Part shown: piece after piece, positions 43,873 through 52,971 of the stretch
Layout of the letters: the number at the start of each line of letters is the position of its first letter
Position numbering within the stretch: the stretch's first letter is position 1
Assembly: GCA_903926385.1 (NCBI GenBank)
Contig: CAIYIS010000039.1
Coordinates: 62,001 to 126,000 of the forward strand
Source of the DNA: an uncultured Bacteroidota bacterium
Lineage (GTDB): Bacteria > Bacteroidota > Bacteroidia > 2-12-FULL-35-15
Reading direction: 5' to 3'
Length of the DNA: 64,000 nt
The notes under the pieces: model-generated
The model's database searches: none
What the model was told of the DNA's origin: nothing
The model's input: only the letters and a program-made list of their open reading frames with translations
Position numbers and translations under genes: made by a program

Positions 43873-44931
43873 GTGGCAAAAAAGCAAAAAAATATATTTC
43901 TTAAAAGAGTTACATCCGCTATAGTTGCTTTGGTAATGCTCATCACACTTGCTGGTGGTTATTATGCCTATAAAAACATTTTTCAATCGAATGTAAATCT
44001 GAACGACAAAAAATCTCAAATTATATTTATACCAACAGGCTCTAAATTTGAGGACGTAGAGCGTATTTTGACAGAAAGTAATATTTTGAAAAACACTGCT
44101 GCATTTGAATGGTTGTCCGAAAAAAAGAAATACAAACAGGCCATTAAACCCGGCAAGTACAGAATACTTTCACAAATGAGTAATAATGCTCTGATCAATT
44201 TGCTTCGAGCAGGAATACAGGAGCCAGTTGAAATAAACTTTAACGGATTACATACAGTTGACCAATTAATAGGAAGAGTAGGGAGGAGGATAGAAGCCGA
44301 TTCAATTTCCTTGTTTCAGGCAATTCATAATAACGCCTATTTAAGTAAATACGGATTTACTGAGAAAAATATCCAGGTTTTGTTTGTTCCCGACACCTAT
44401 GAGTTTTTTTGGAATACTTCTGTTGATGAATTTTTCGACCGAATGGCCAAGGAATACAAAGCTCTATGGACAGATACTCGAAAAAAGAAAGCAAAATCCA
44501 TAGGTTATTCCCAAAATGAGGTTTCGATTTTGGCTTCTATTGTTCAGGGGGAGCAATGTTGTGATAATGAAGAGAAGAAAATAATTGCAGGTTTGTATAT
44601 AAACAGACTGAAACAAGATATGCCTCTGCAATCCGACCCTACCGTTATTTTTGCTTCAGGTGATTTTACTATTCAACGCGTTCACACAGCACAAAAGCAA
44701 ATTGATTCGCCTTATAATACTTATCAAAATAAAGGTCTTCCTCCCGGTCCTGTTGGTTTTGCTCAGGAGTCATCTATTGATGCTGTTTTGAATTATACAA
44801 AAAGTGATTATATTTATATGTGTGCTAAAGAAGACTTATCGGGTAAACATTATTTTGCTAAAACCTACGAACAGCATCAGGTATATGCTAAAAAATATCA
44901 TGACGCTTTGGATAGTAAAGAAATTCGTTGA
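43873..44931 (+). CDS. mltG: Endolytic murein transglycosylase MltG
   Basis: 352-aa membrane-anchored lytic transglycosylase that cleaves nascent peptidoglycan. It has an N-terminal TM (VTSAIVALVMLITLAGGYY), a LysM-like segment (FIPTGSKFEDVERIL) and the YceG domain, with LASIVQGEQCCDNEEKKIIAGLYINRL holding the catalytic Glu and LQSDPTVIF, SPYNTYQNKGLPPGP. It starts with GTG at 43873. Confidence 0.94.
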   Translation: MAKKQKNIFLKRVTSAIVALVMLITLAGGYYAYKNIFQSNVNLNDKKSQIIFIPTGSKFEDVERILTESNILKNTAAFEWLSEKKKYKQAIKPGKYRILSQMSNNALINLLRAGIQEPVEINFNGLHTVDQLIGRVGRRIEADSISLFQAIHNNAYLSKYGFTEKNIQVLFVPDTYEFFWNTSVDEFFDRMAKEYKALWTDTRKKKAKSIGYSQNEVSILASIVQGEQCCDNEEKKIIAGLYINRLKQDMPLQSDPTVIFASGDFTIQRVHTAQKQIDSPYNTYQNKGLPPGPVGFAQESSIDAVLNYTKSDYIYMCAKEDLSGKHYFAKTYEQHQVYAKKYHDALDSKEIR

Positions 44932-44942
44932 TTAAAATATTT

Positions 44943-44950
44943 TATATTTG
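44943..44950 (+). promoter_or_regulatory. Putative -7 element for phosphohexomutase gene
   Basis: TATATTTG, 19 nt upstream of the ATG at 44970. It lies inside the longer reading frame beginning at 44928, supporting the shorter start. Confidence 0.55.
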
Positions 44951-44969
44951 CAAACTAAATAAAAATAAC

Positions 44970-46376
44970 ATGACAAAAATTAAATTTGGAACAGATGGCT
45001 GGAGAGCAATTATCGCCAAAGATTTTACAGTTGACAACGTAGCTAGAGTTACAATAGCAACTACAGAATGGGTAAAAAAGAATTTTGAAAAGCCAACAAT
45101 AATGGTAGGACATGATTGCCGGTTTGCCGGAGAACTATTTGCGGAAACAACTGCTAAAGTTTTTGCGAATGCCGGTATCAAAGTGTTTTTGGCTAAAGAT
45201 TTTGTTTCTACTCCAATGATTTCTCTAGGAACAAAAACACTTGGAGCTTCACTTGGTGTTATTATTACTGCCTCACATAATCCCCCTTCTTATAATGGTT
45301 ATAAACTAAAAGGAAATTTTGGAGGTCCATTATTGCCTGAGAATATTCAAGAAATTGAAGATATTATCCCTGAAAAGAACACAATCGACCTTGAGAATCT
45401 TTTTATCGAAGATTTTGTGAAGTCAGGAATGATTGAATATGTTGATTTGGAAACCATGTATGTAAATCATGTGGAGAAAAATTTTGATATGGATGCTATT
45501 CGTAATACAAAAATGAACTTTGCTTATGATGCTATGTATGGGGCAGGACAAAATGTAATGCGCAGATTGTTGCCTGAAATAACCTTTTTGCATTGCGATT
45601 ATAACCCAAGTTTTGAGGGGCAGGCTCCTGAACCGATTCATAAAAACTTAATTCCTTTCTCAACTCTTATTTCCGAATCAGGAGATATTGATTGCGGACT
45701 TGCTACCGATGGAGATGCAGATAGAATAGGGCTTTACGATAGTAAGGGTAACTTTGTAGATTCTCATCATATAATTCTTTTGCTCATCAATTATCTTGTC
45801 AAGGAGAAAAAAAGTACAGGAAAAGTAGTAAATGCTTTTTCGGTAACACCTCGTGTTAAAAAGCTTTGCGAACATTATGGTTTAGAATATCAAGTAGTGA
45901 AAATCGGATTTAAACATATCGCTTCCATCATGATTTCTGAAGATGTGTTGTTAGGAGGCGAAGAGAGCGGAGGTATTGCTATTAAAGGTCACATTCCGGA
46001 GCGAGATGGAATATGGATGGGACTCACTATTTGGGAATATATGGTAAAATCGGGCAAGACACTGGACGAACTTATACAGGAGATATACAAAATTGTTGGC
46101 GAATTTAAGTTTGAACGCAGCGATATGCACCTGAAAGAAGAAGTGAAAGTAGCGATTGTTGAGAACTGCAAGAACAATACTTATAAATCGTTCGGGCCAT
46201 ACATTGTTAGAAGAGTGGAAACAATTGATGGCTGGAAATATTTCTTTGATAATGATGAATGGATGATGATTCGTGCATCGGGAACAGAGCCTGTATTGAG
46301 AAATTATGCTGAAGCCGCAACTACAGAAAAAGCATTTTCCATTCTAAAAGCAGTCGAAAAAACATTGTTAGGGTAA
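44970..46376 (+). CDS. Phosphoglucomutase/phosphomannomutase family protein
   Basis: 468-aa alpha-D-phosphohexomutase. Motifs in order: KFGTDGWRAI, the phosphoserine loop ITASHNPPSYNGYKLKG, the metal-binding TDGDADRIGLYD, sugar-binding GGEESGG and phosphate-binding RASGTEPVLRNYAEA. It interconverts 1- and 6-phosphates of glucose, mannose or glucosamine for envelope sugar synthesis; which one cannot be told. The ATG at 44970 is chosen because the family starts at MTKIKFGTDGWR. Confidence 0.94.
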   Translation: MTKIKFGTDGWRAIIAKDFTVDNVARVTIATTEWVKKNFEKPTIMVGHDCRFAGELFAETTAKVFANAGIKVFLAKDFVSTPMISLGTKTLGASLGVIITASHNPPSYNGYKLKGNFGGPLLPENIQEIEDIIPEKNTIDLENLFIEDFVKSGMIEYVDLETMYVNHVEKNFDMDAIRNTKMNFAYDAMYGAGQNVMRRLLPEITFLHCDYNPSFEGQAPEPIHKNLIPFSTLISESGDIDCGLATDGDADRIGLYDSKGNFVDSHHIILLLINYLVKEKKSTGKVVNAFSVTPRVKKLCEHYGLEYQVVKIGFKHIASIMISEDVLLGGEESGGIAIKGHIPERDGIWMGLTIWEYMVKSGKTLDELIQEIYKIVGEFKFERSDMHLKEEVKVAIVENCKNNTYKSFGPYIVRRVETIDGWKYFFDNDEWMMIRASGTEPVLRNYAEAATTEKAFSILKAVEKTLLG

Positions 46377-46410
46377 AGTTTAGCACAGTAATTGCTAATC
46401 ATATTCCGAT

Positions 46411-47838
46411 TTGAAAACACTGCATAAATTTCTTTTGAAATCTTATATAGGGCCATTTATAATGACCTTCTTTATTGCTGTGTTTGTTTTCTTCATGATG
46501 TTCGTGTTTAAATACATTGACGATTTTGTGGGAAAAGGATTAGATGCAAGTGTACTTGCCAAATTATTTTTTTATTTTTCTTTTACTACTATCCCCATGG
46601 CACTGCCTCTTGCAGTGCTGCTTTCATCCTTGATGACATTTGGTAATCTGGGCGAAAATTTTGAGCTCACCGCAATGAAAAGTTCAGGATTGTCGCTTCA
46701 ACGGATAATGTCTCCTCTTTTGATTGCTATAGTTTGTCTTTCGTTAGGTGCATTTTTCTTTTCTAATTATATTTTGCCATATACCAATTTAAAAGTTGGT
46801 TCTTTATTGTACGATATCAGGGAATCAAAACCTGCACTTATGTTTAAAGATGGGGTGTTTAATCATAGTATTCAGGGATTCAGTATGAGGGTTGGTAATA
46901 AAGAAAAAGATGGCAAAACTCTAAAAGATATTCTCATTTACGATCATCGTTCGATGCAGGGGAACAATTTTGTTTTATCTGCTAAAAGTGGAAGAATGGA
47001 AGAAACCGTAGATAAGATGTATCTTGTGTTAACATTGAACGATGGGGTTAGTTATAAGGATATGGTCGAGAACAAAAAGGACGCAATAACACACCCCATG
47101 GTTCGCGACAAGTTCGAACAACGTATTATTCGTTTTGATTTATCCGAGCTAAAGTTTTCGCGAACTAACGAAGAGTTATTTAAAAGTAATTGCCAGATGC
47201 TAAATTTACATCAAATTTCACATTCTGTGGATTCGATGGTAACCAAAAATGAGAAACATAAAATGGATTTTACTGTTCAACTGGTAAAAAGTTACTATTA
47301 TAACTCGTTTAATTACATATCGCAAACCGACACATCCAAAACATTACATCGAAGTGTGGATGCGTATTCAAAATTACAGAAACCTCAGCAACTTGCATTA
47401 CTCGAAAGTGCCAGCAATATTGCGCGAAGCGCAAAAGCTTATACAGATTCAACCGCTAATGAGGCCGAGGCTACGGATTATTTTAAGGCAACATTTCTTA
47501 TTGAATGGCATCGGAAATTTACATTGTCGGTGGCATGTATTATACTTTTTTTTATCGGAGCGCCTTTAGGAGCCATTATTAAAAAGGGAGGGCTGGGAAT
47601 GCCTGTGGTGATATCGGTTGTGTTTTTTATTACTTTTCATGTTTTATCTATAACTGGTGAAAAACTGACTAAAGAGGGAACTTTTTTAGCTTATCAGGGA
47701 ATGTGGATGGCCACAATTATTCTTCTTCCTATTGGGGTTTTTCTAACCTATAAAGCTACTACCGATAGCGCATTATTTGATATTGACGCTTATATTAACC
47801 CTGTAAAGAACTTTTTTACTCGAAAAAAGAAAGAATAA
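46411..47838 (+). CDS. LptF/LptG family permease
   Basis: 475 aa YjgP/YjgQ-type inner-membrane permease of the lipopolysaccharide export ABC transporter (LptB2FG). There are three N-terminal transmembrane helices, a periplasmic beta-jellyroll domain (about 120-370) and three C-terminal helices (FTLSVACIILFFIGAPLGAIIKKGGLGMP). It starts with TTG at 46411 (reading MKTLHKFLLKSYIGPF). Whether it is LptF or LptG is not decidable here. Confidence 0.9.
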   Translation: MKTLHKFLLKSYIGPFIMTFFIAVFVFFMMFVFKYIDDFVGKGLDASVLAKLFFYFSFTTIPMALPLAVLLSSLMTFGNLGENFELTAMKSSGLSLQRIMSPLLIAIVCLSLGAFFFSNYILPYTNLKVGSLLYDIRESKPALMFKDGVFNHSIQGFSMRVGNKEKDGKTLKDILIYDHRSMQGNNFVLSAKSGRMEETVDKMYLVLTLNDGVSYKDMVENKKDAITHPMVRDKFEQRIIRFDLSELKFSRTNEELFKSNCQMLNLHQISHSVDSMVTKNEKHKMDFTVQLVKSYYYNSFNYISQTDTSKTLHRSVDAYSKLQKPQQLALLESASNIARSAKAYTDSTANEAEATDYFKATFLIEWHRKFTLSVACIILFFIGAPLGAIIKKGGLGMPVVISVVFFITFHVLSITGEKLTKEGTFLAYQGMWMATIILLPIGVFLTYKATTDSALFDIDAYINPVKNFFTRKKKE

Positions 47839-47903
47839 GATGGTAAGGGGGATGCCAAAACGTTAACGTATTGGTTTGTTGTTGTTTGGTAAAATTCGCC
47901 AGC

Positions 47904-48068
47904 GTTTCGGAAATGGATTCTACTGTTTCGGAAATGGATTCTACTGTTTCGGAAACGGATTCTACTGTTTCGGAAATGGATTCTACTGTTTCGGAAACGG
48001 ATTCTACTGTTTCGGAAACGGATTCTACTGTTTCGGAAATGGATTCTACTGTTTCGGAAATGGATTCT
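47904..48068. repeat. 21-bp minisatellite, eight units
   Basis: Seven full units (47904-48050) and a final partial one (48051-48068) of GTTTCGGAAAYGGATTCTAC plus T. The only difference between units is Y: T, T, C, T, C, C, T, T. The array sits in the 324-bp gap between the convergent LptF/G and SUI1 genes. The rest of that gap is AT-rich without features. Frames through the array stay open because 21 is a multiple of three, but there is no ATG start, so I treat it as non-coding. Confidence 0.92.
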
Positions 48069-48162
48069 TTGGGTTTACATACAACATGGAGGTTAAAAAA
48101 AGCTTAAGATTTCTTTTAATTGACAAATGATTTATTTAATTAAATTGTTATATAATAATAAT

Positions 48163-48501
48163 TTAGCCTCCCGCTTTCTTTGCTTTATAGTTAGAGTCTG
48201 TGAGTAACTTTAATACTTTATCTCGGTGATCGCCCTGAAGCAATATTTCTTCTTCTTTTACACTTCCGCCTACTCCGCATTTTTGCTTTAGCAGTTTCCC
48301 GAGTGCTTCCAAATCTTGCTCATTGCCCACAAAACCGTTAATTCGGGTTAGTAGTTTACCTCCGCCTAAGCGGTCGAGGTAAATTTTTAAATTTTGCTGA
48401 TGAGGGGGTAATGAATTTAGGGGAGCGGGTTTTTCGCTTTCAAAGTTGAAATTTTTATTGGTTGAATATACCATACCGCCTTGTTTGTTTTTTTTCGACA
48501 T
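48163..48501 (-). CDS. SUI1/eIF1-like translation factor (YciH family)
   Basis: 112 aa. The C-terminal SUI1 domain includes LKIYLDRLGGGKLLTRINGFVG, LEALGKLLKQKCGVGGSV and ILLQGDHRDKVLKLL, typical of bacterial YciH proteins related to eIF1. YciH-type proteins are thought to influence start-codon fidelity. The N-terminal 35 residues are basic and disordered. Confidence 0.92.
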   Translation of the reverse strand: MSKKNKQGGMVYSTNKNFNFESEKPAPLNSLPPHQQNLKIYLDRLGGGKLLTRINGFVGNEQDLEALGKLLKQKCGVGGSVKEEEILLQGDHRDKVLKLLTDSNYKAKKAGG

Positions 48502-48579
48502 GTGTGTTCAATTTTAGTTTTTGTTTTTTCGATTGCGCAATATAATTGGAATATAATTCTGTTTGATTTGAAACGATAA

Positions 48580-49449
48580 TTAACAAACCACTTTGAGTGA
48601 AAGCGGATTTACTTTTATCGAAAAAGTTTTTCCAATTCCTATTGGTTCGCCATCTATATGTGCTATTATTCCATTTTGTTTTACAGTTACTTCTTTTGCT
48701 TTTATGATTTCGAGTTGACGGGTGTGGTGTAGTTTTTTACGGAACAAATGATAACCTATCCATGCGCCACTCTTCCAGTTTACGTTTTTTAATATTGCAA
48801 TGTCCATTTCTCCATCCGAAATATCGGCAGTAGGTGCTATACTGGCATTGTTTCCCCACTGCGAGCCGTTAGCAAAACTTATTAAAAATGCTTTTCTTTT
48901 GTGCGATATTCCGTCAATAATTAATTCGTAATCTTGTTCTTTATATTTTCTGAATTCGCGCATCACTATCTTGATGTAAGAGGAAAATCCTCTTTTACCA
49001 TATTTGGAAAATTGCCAACCAATGTGTGCATCAAATCCTATTCCAGCCACATTCACAAAAGTTTCATCATTTAAGTTAATGGTATCAATCGTTTTTATAG
49101 TGCAGGAATTGATTAAAGTAATTGCCTTTTCTAAATGGAGTGGAATTAGCAAATGGCGCGCTAATCCATTGCCTGAACCAGCAGGGAGAATGGCCATAGC
49201 AGTTTGAGTTCCTGCTAATCCTTTTGCCACTTCATTTACAGAGCCATCTCCACCTACAGCTACCACTATGTCTATGTTTTCTTCTGCAGCTTTACGAGCT
49301 AATGAGGTTGCGTGTTTGGGTGCATTGGTGTATTTAATTGTATAATCAAAAAGAGTTGGGTCGAGAAACTGTTCGATAAGTTTTTCGACTAATTTTTGTT
49401 TTCCTATTCCGGAAATAGGATTGATAATAAAACAGATTTTCTTTTTCAT
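48580..49449 (-). CDS. Diacylglycerol/lipid kinase family protein (YegS/DgkB-like)
   Basis: 289-aa lipid kinase. Motifs: CFIINPISGIGKQKL at the N-terminus, VVAVGGDGSVNEVAKGL for ATP binding, LPAGSGNGLARHL, and the C-terminal domain with ISDGEMDIAIL. It phosphorylates diacylglycerol or a related lipid. It precedes nothing obvious, but an LTA-synthase-like gene on the same strand is just upstream (46-bp gap); such enzymes generate diacylglycerol, so lipid recycling is plausible. Confidence 0.92.
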   Translation of the reverse strand: MKKKICFIINPISGIGKQKLVEKLIEQFLDPTLFDYTIKYTNAPKHATSLARKAAEENIDIVVAVGGDGSVNEVAKGLAGTQTAMAILPAGSGNGLARHLLIPLHLEKAITLINSCTIKTIDTINLNDETFVNVAGIGFDAHIGWQFSKYGKRGFSSYIKIVMREFRKYKEQDYELIIDGISHKRKAFLISFANGSQWGNNASIAPTADISDGEMDIAILKNVNWKSGAWIGYHLFRKKLHHTRQLEIIKAKEVTVKQNGIIAHIDGEPIGIGKTFSIKVNPLSLKVVC

Positions 49450-49495
49450 AAATGAGCTTACTTCACTAATTTTTTTATCAAAAAAATGATGTTTT

Positions 49496-51391
49496 TTATT
49501 TCATTTTATTAGTTATCAAACTTTGTTGATAGCTTTGGATAATGGCTTTTGCCTTGGTTTCCATTTTCATTTCTACCTCTTTTCTTTTAACAGATAAGTC
49601 GGTTTTAAGCATACTGTCGGTTTTGTAATAATACATGTCTATGGGTTTTTCTCCGTCAAAAAGCAAAGAGTAATTATTATGTATCATCTGGTAAACATCA
49701 TTATTAATGTTTAATGCAAAATGGTCGGCTGTGGAATCGAAAACCGATGCTCCGAAAGCAAAATAGGGGAGGGGGTAATTCAAATAATCGAGCACGGAAG
49801 GCATAATATCTATATGTTGGGTAGTTACCGAATCGTAACCTTTTAGTTCGCTATTTGCTTTATAATAAAGAATAGGAATGGAATAACTGCCAATACGATT
49901 GGTAAAGTATGGGTCTTCCGAAATGCCCGTGTGGTCGGCAGTTAGAACAAAAAGTGTATTATTAAACCAAGGCATTTTTTTAGCTGTTTCAAAAAATTTG
50001 CGAAGGGCAAAATCGGTATAACTAATGCTTTTTTCGATTTCAAGCGGCCCTCCTTTAAATTTGTTTTTATACTTTTCCGGAACATTAAATGGATGATGCG
50101 AAGTTAAAGTAAACAGAGTAGCAAAGAAGGGTTGAGGTTTTGTATTAATAGTTTTAGCTGTGTATTGCAAAAATTCTTCATCCCAAATTCCCCAACTACC
50201 ATCATAATCTTTTTCGTTATTGTATTCATTTCTTCCAAAATAATTATCATAACCTGCGAAATTGGCGAACACATCAAACCCCATTGTACCGTTATCTCCG
50301 CCATGAAAAAACGCAGAATAATACCCTTCTTTTTTCAGCAAACTTGCCAAACTGTTTATCTGATTACTTCCGTACTGTGAGAAAATATATGGTTCGTCCG
50401 ACCACGAAGGGATACTAGCAACAATAGCAGGGATTCCTTCTATTGATTTTTTACCGTTCGAAAAGGCATTAACACAGGTATAACTTTCTTTCATCAGCGA
50501 GTCGAGAAAGGGTGTGTAGCCTATTTTTCTACCATTCAATCCTCCAATATATTCTTTCGAAAAGCTTTCGAGGGCGATGACAAATACATTTAGCTTGCTC
50601 AAGTTCCCGACTTTTCCAGGATGATGAGGGGTATACACCTTTGCTAATTCTGTTTCATTAGTAAAATACATTTTCGGGTCTATACCTTGTACATCCAGTG
50701 TTTTTAAAATGGTGAAAGGGGTATTCAATACAATTGGAATATATTTTACAGTTGTATATTCCACTGCATTCACAATTGTTACTGGTTTTAGTTGAAAGCC
50801 TCCTCGGTACCCGAATAAAAGAATAACAATGCTCACAGAATAGATAACAATTTCTTTTAAGTATCTTTTTCTGTTCCAATCAAAGCGAATATCCTTTTCG
50901 GTTTTCTTATACATATAGTATACAGCATACGACAAAGCAAGCCAGATTAAAACCAAATACCAATATTCCTTAATAAATATGGGAAGTAGTCGCTTTAAAT
51001 CACTTCCTTTATTTCCTCCGAAAAAATTAAATACATCAGCCGTGGTACGTTTTAATGTAAAACGGTAATACACCATATCAATGCAATTGGCCATCATAGC
51101 GAAACTGTTTATTAATATAAACAGCCACTTCAAAATTATTCTGCTTACTTTAGATTCTCTGAAAGGAGCAGGGAATAAATAAAGGAGAAGAAAAATGGAG
51201 TTGGAAAGAATAATAACTGAAAAGTCGAACCGTGTACCCCAAAACAAAAGGGCAAGAAAATGTGTGAAACCAACATCTGAAAAGGTGGAGTAATTAAAAA
51301 GGAAGAAAAGAAGACGACAAAGAGTGTAGAAGAACAGCAGGTAGACTAAACGTTTTAGGAGGATGAATAGATGCTGGATATTTTCTGACAT
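49496..51391 (-). CDS. LTA synthase/sulfatase family membrane protein
   Basis: 631 aa. There are about five N-terminal transmembrane helices (1-220), then an extracytoplasmic alkaline-phosphatase-type domain: LNVFVIALESFSKEYIGG, GKKSIEGIPAIVASIPS holding the probable nucleophile region, FFHGGDNGTMGF and VLTADHTGISED. The family (COG1368) transfers phosphoglycerol or phosphoethanolamine to glycans or lipids. In Bacteroidota the acceptor is unknown. I chose the ATG at 51391 (MSENIQHLF) over 51430. Confidence 0.88.
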   Translation of the reverse strand: MSENIQHLFILLKRLVYLLFFYTLCRLLFFLFNYSTFSDVGFTHFLALLFWGTRFDFSVIILSNSIFLLLYLFPAPFRESKVSRIILKWLFILINSFAMMANCIDMVYYRFTLKRTTADVFNFFGGNKGSDLKRLLPIFIKEYWYLVLIWLALSYAVYYMYKKTEKDIRFDWNRKRYLKEIVIYSVSIVILLFGYRGGFQLKPVTIVNAVEYTTVKYIPIVLNTPFTILKTLDVQGIDPKMYFTNETELAKVYTPHHPGKVGNLSKLNVFVIALESFSKEYIGGLNGRKIGYTPFLDSLMKESYTCVNAFSNGKKSIEGIPAIVASIPSWSDEPYIFSQYGSNQINSLASLLKKEGYYSAFFHGGDNGTMGFDVFANFAGYDNYFGRNEYNNEKDYDGSWGIWDEEFLQYTAKTINTKPQPFFATLFTLTSHHPFNVPEKYKNKFKGGPLEIEKSISYTDFALRKFFETAKKMPWFNNTLFVLTADHTGISEDPYFTNRIGSYSIPILYYKANSELKGYDSVTTQHIDIMPSVLDYLNYPLPYFAFGASVFDSTADHFALNINNDVYQMIHNNYSLLFDGEKPIDMYYYKTDSMLKTDLSVKRKEVEMKMETKAKAIIQSYQQSLITNKMK

Positions 51392-51458
51392 TGAAATGAA
51401 ACTAACAGTATTTAAAATATAAGATTGCAAAAATAATAAATAGAATGAACAGAAATAA

Positions 51459-51485
51459 AAAAGTCCCGTATTGTACGGGACTTTT
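51459..51485. terminator. Hairpin terminator
   Basis: A 12-bp stem (AAAAGTCCCGTA with its complement) and a 3-nt loop lie between the DUF5011 lipoprotein and the sulfatase gene. A/T tracts flank both sides. Confidence 0.85.
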
Positions 51486-51506
51486 CTATATTAAATTAAA
51501 CTGTTT

Positions 51507-52160
51507 CTAACGTGTGTATCTGTCTTGAGAATTAATTGTTGTACCATTTGTAACTTCTGAAAAGGAAATTACCACTTGAGGTGCAGAAGTACTAACTGTT
51601 CCGGTTCCACTGAAAGTTCTGCTAGCAGCAGGATTTCCACAAACAACAGTTTGGGAAGGAACTGTTAATGTAGATGGACTAGTCAAATTAAAATAAACGC
51701 TTCCGTTCACATAATCACCGAATGTGGTTAAGTTTACTTTACCACTTCCGTCTGCTACTAAATGCATTGTTTCGTTGTAATTGCTTAATGTACCAGTTGG
51801 ATATGGGCTTTCATCAACTACATTAGCATAGTATCCATCAACATCAACTACATTAACTGTTCTGGTAGCAGTAGCAGTATTACCAGCTTTGTCTTTTGCT
51901 GTATACGTAATAGTGCATGGACCAGTTGTTCCTGTGGTAACAACTCCGGAAGGTGAGGCAACAATAGTTCCGTCAACATCATCTGATGCCGTTGCTCCTG
52001 GATCACTCCATATTGTTGATTTTTGAATGTAATAAGGGTTAGAACCAACAATAGTAATTACAGGCTTTGTTGTATCACTAGCTGTTTTTTTACATCCAGT
52101 ATTTAATACGGATAACGATAATAAAGCAATTGTCGTTAGGCTTAAAATTTGTTTTTTCAT
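51507..52160 (-). CDS. Lipoprotein with DUF5011/Ig-like domain
   Basis: 217 aa. The lipoprotein signal is LSLSVLNTGC (Cys23). An Ig-like DUF5011 domain at about 30-105 has DTTKPVITIVGSNPYYIQKS, TIWSDPGATASDDVDG and ITYTAKDKAGNTATATRTVNV. The C-terminal part is beta-rich and of unknown family. Such domains are common in surface lipoproteins. It is divergent from the lipoprotein gene at 52296 across a symmetrical promoter region. Confidence 0.82.
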   Translation of the reverse strand: MKKQILSLTTIALLSLSVLNTGCKKTASDTTKPVITIVGSNPYYIQKSTIWSDPGATASDDVDGTIVASPSGVVTTGTTGPCTITYTAKDKAGNTATATRTVNVVDVDGYYANVVDESPYPTGTLSNYNETMHLVADGSGKVNLTTFGDYVNGSVYFNLTSPSTLTVPSQTVVCGNPAASRTFSGTGTVSTSAPQVVISFSEVTNGTTINSQDRYTR

Positions 52161-52200
52161 TTTTTTATTGTTTTAAGTAATTTAAATTTTTAATTGGGCA

Positions 52201-52208
52201 CAAAGGTA
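52201..52208 (-). promoter_or_regulatory. Putative -7 element for DUF5011 lipoprotein
   Basis: TACCTTTG on the minus strand, 40 nt upstream of the 52160 start. It is part of a 12-bp inverted repeat (52197-52208 with 52257-52268). Confidence 0.65.
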
Positions 52209-52256
52209 GATAAAAATCATTTTAAAATTACTTTTAGGATTAATAAAAATAAAAAT

Positions 52257-52264
52257 TACCTTTG
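52257..52264 (+). promoter_or_regulatory. Putative -7 element for Ala/Lys-rich lipoprotein A
   Basis: TACCTTTG followed by TGCC, 31 nt upstream of the 52296 start; mirror image of the minus-strand element. Confidence 0.65.
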
Positions 52265-52295
52265 TGCCATATTAATAAAAAAAAATTCAAAACAA

Positions 52296-52646
52296 ATGAA
52301 AAAATTATTTAGTCTAATTGCCGTAGCAGGAATGTTCTCTTTCTTTGCTTGCGGACCAAGTGCAGAAGAGAAAGCTGCAAAAGAAAAAGCTACCAAAGAT
52401 TCAATTGCTGCAGTGGAAGCTGCAGATGCTGCAAAAGCAAAAGCAGTTGCTGATTCTACTGCAAAATATGCAGAAGAACAAAAAGCTAAAATGGCTGCTG
52501 ACTCTGTAGCAAAATTTGAAGAAGAGAAAAAAGCTTCTAAAAAAGGATCTAAAGCTGCGCCTAAGGCATCAGCTCCAAAAACAGAACCTAAAAAAGAAGA
52601 GCCTAAAAAAACAGAGGTAAAAGCTGGACAAGGTAAAGGTAAATAA
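52296..52646 (+). CDS. Ala/Lys-rich lipoprotein A
   Basis: 116 aa from the ATG at 52296 (MKKLFSLIAVAGMFSFFAC, Cys19 acylation site). The mature part is a charged helix of repeated KAAKEKATKDSIAAVEAADAAK-like units, then a lysine/proline-rich tail (KKGSKAAPKASAPKTEPKKEE). It is about 60% alike to the next gene over the first 70 residues, so they are tandem paralogues. A long helical lipoprotein could tether the outer membrane to peptidoglycan in the manner of Lpp, but this is only an analogy. Confidence 0.8.
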   Translation: MKKLFSLIAVAGMFSFFACGPSAEEKAAKEKATKDSIAAVEAADAAKAKAVADSTAKYAEEQKAKMAADSVAKFEEEKKASKKGSKAAPKASAPKTEPKKEEPKKTEVKAGQGKGK

Positions 52647-52668
52647 ACTTTTATCTTCGTATTTTTAG

Positions 52669-52708
52669 CAAAAGGATTCTTATTTTATTAAGAATCCTTT
52701 TGTTTTTT
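52669..52708 (+). terminator. Intrinsic terminator of lipoprotein A
   Basis: A perfect 14-bp stem (52669-52682 with 52689-52702), a 6-nt loop, then TTTTTT. Confidence 0.92.
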
Positions 52709-52930
52709 AAAACACTTTGCAGATAAATTGATTGTCATATTTTAATTGTTCCGTAGTTATATCTAATTTGAAATACAAAATAAAAAAAACATCATCAATT
52801 TAGAATTTACTCGATAATAAACATTCTGTTTATAAGGCGAAAACGATTTTTTGATTCCACGTGCATTCATAAAAAATGTTAAAGCGTCTAGCAAAATACA
52901 AAAAAAAAATTGAGGTATTAAATTTTGTTC

Positions 52931-52938
52931 TACATTTG
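52931..52938 (+). promoter_or_regulatory. Putative -7 element for Ala/Lys-rich lipoprotein B
   Basis: TACATTTG, 33 nt upstream of the ATG at 52972. Confidence 0.6.
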
Positions 52939-52971
52939 CCGAAATTTTAATTAAAATCACAAACCAAAACA

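Larger units (their letters stand above)
52647..52971. other. Intergenic region between tandem lipoprotein genes (325 bp)
   Basis: Holds the terminator for lipoprotein A (52669-52708) and the promoter-like element of lipoprotein B (52931-52938). The middle is AT-rich with poly-A tracts and no visible structure or coding potential. Confidence 0.6.

Noticed and set aside
47871-48130. 78- and 84-aa ORFs encoding SEMDSTV or FGNGFYC repeats
   Set aside because: They begin with TTG, have no upstream signals and are explained by a 21-bp tandem repeat.
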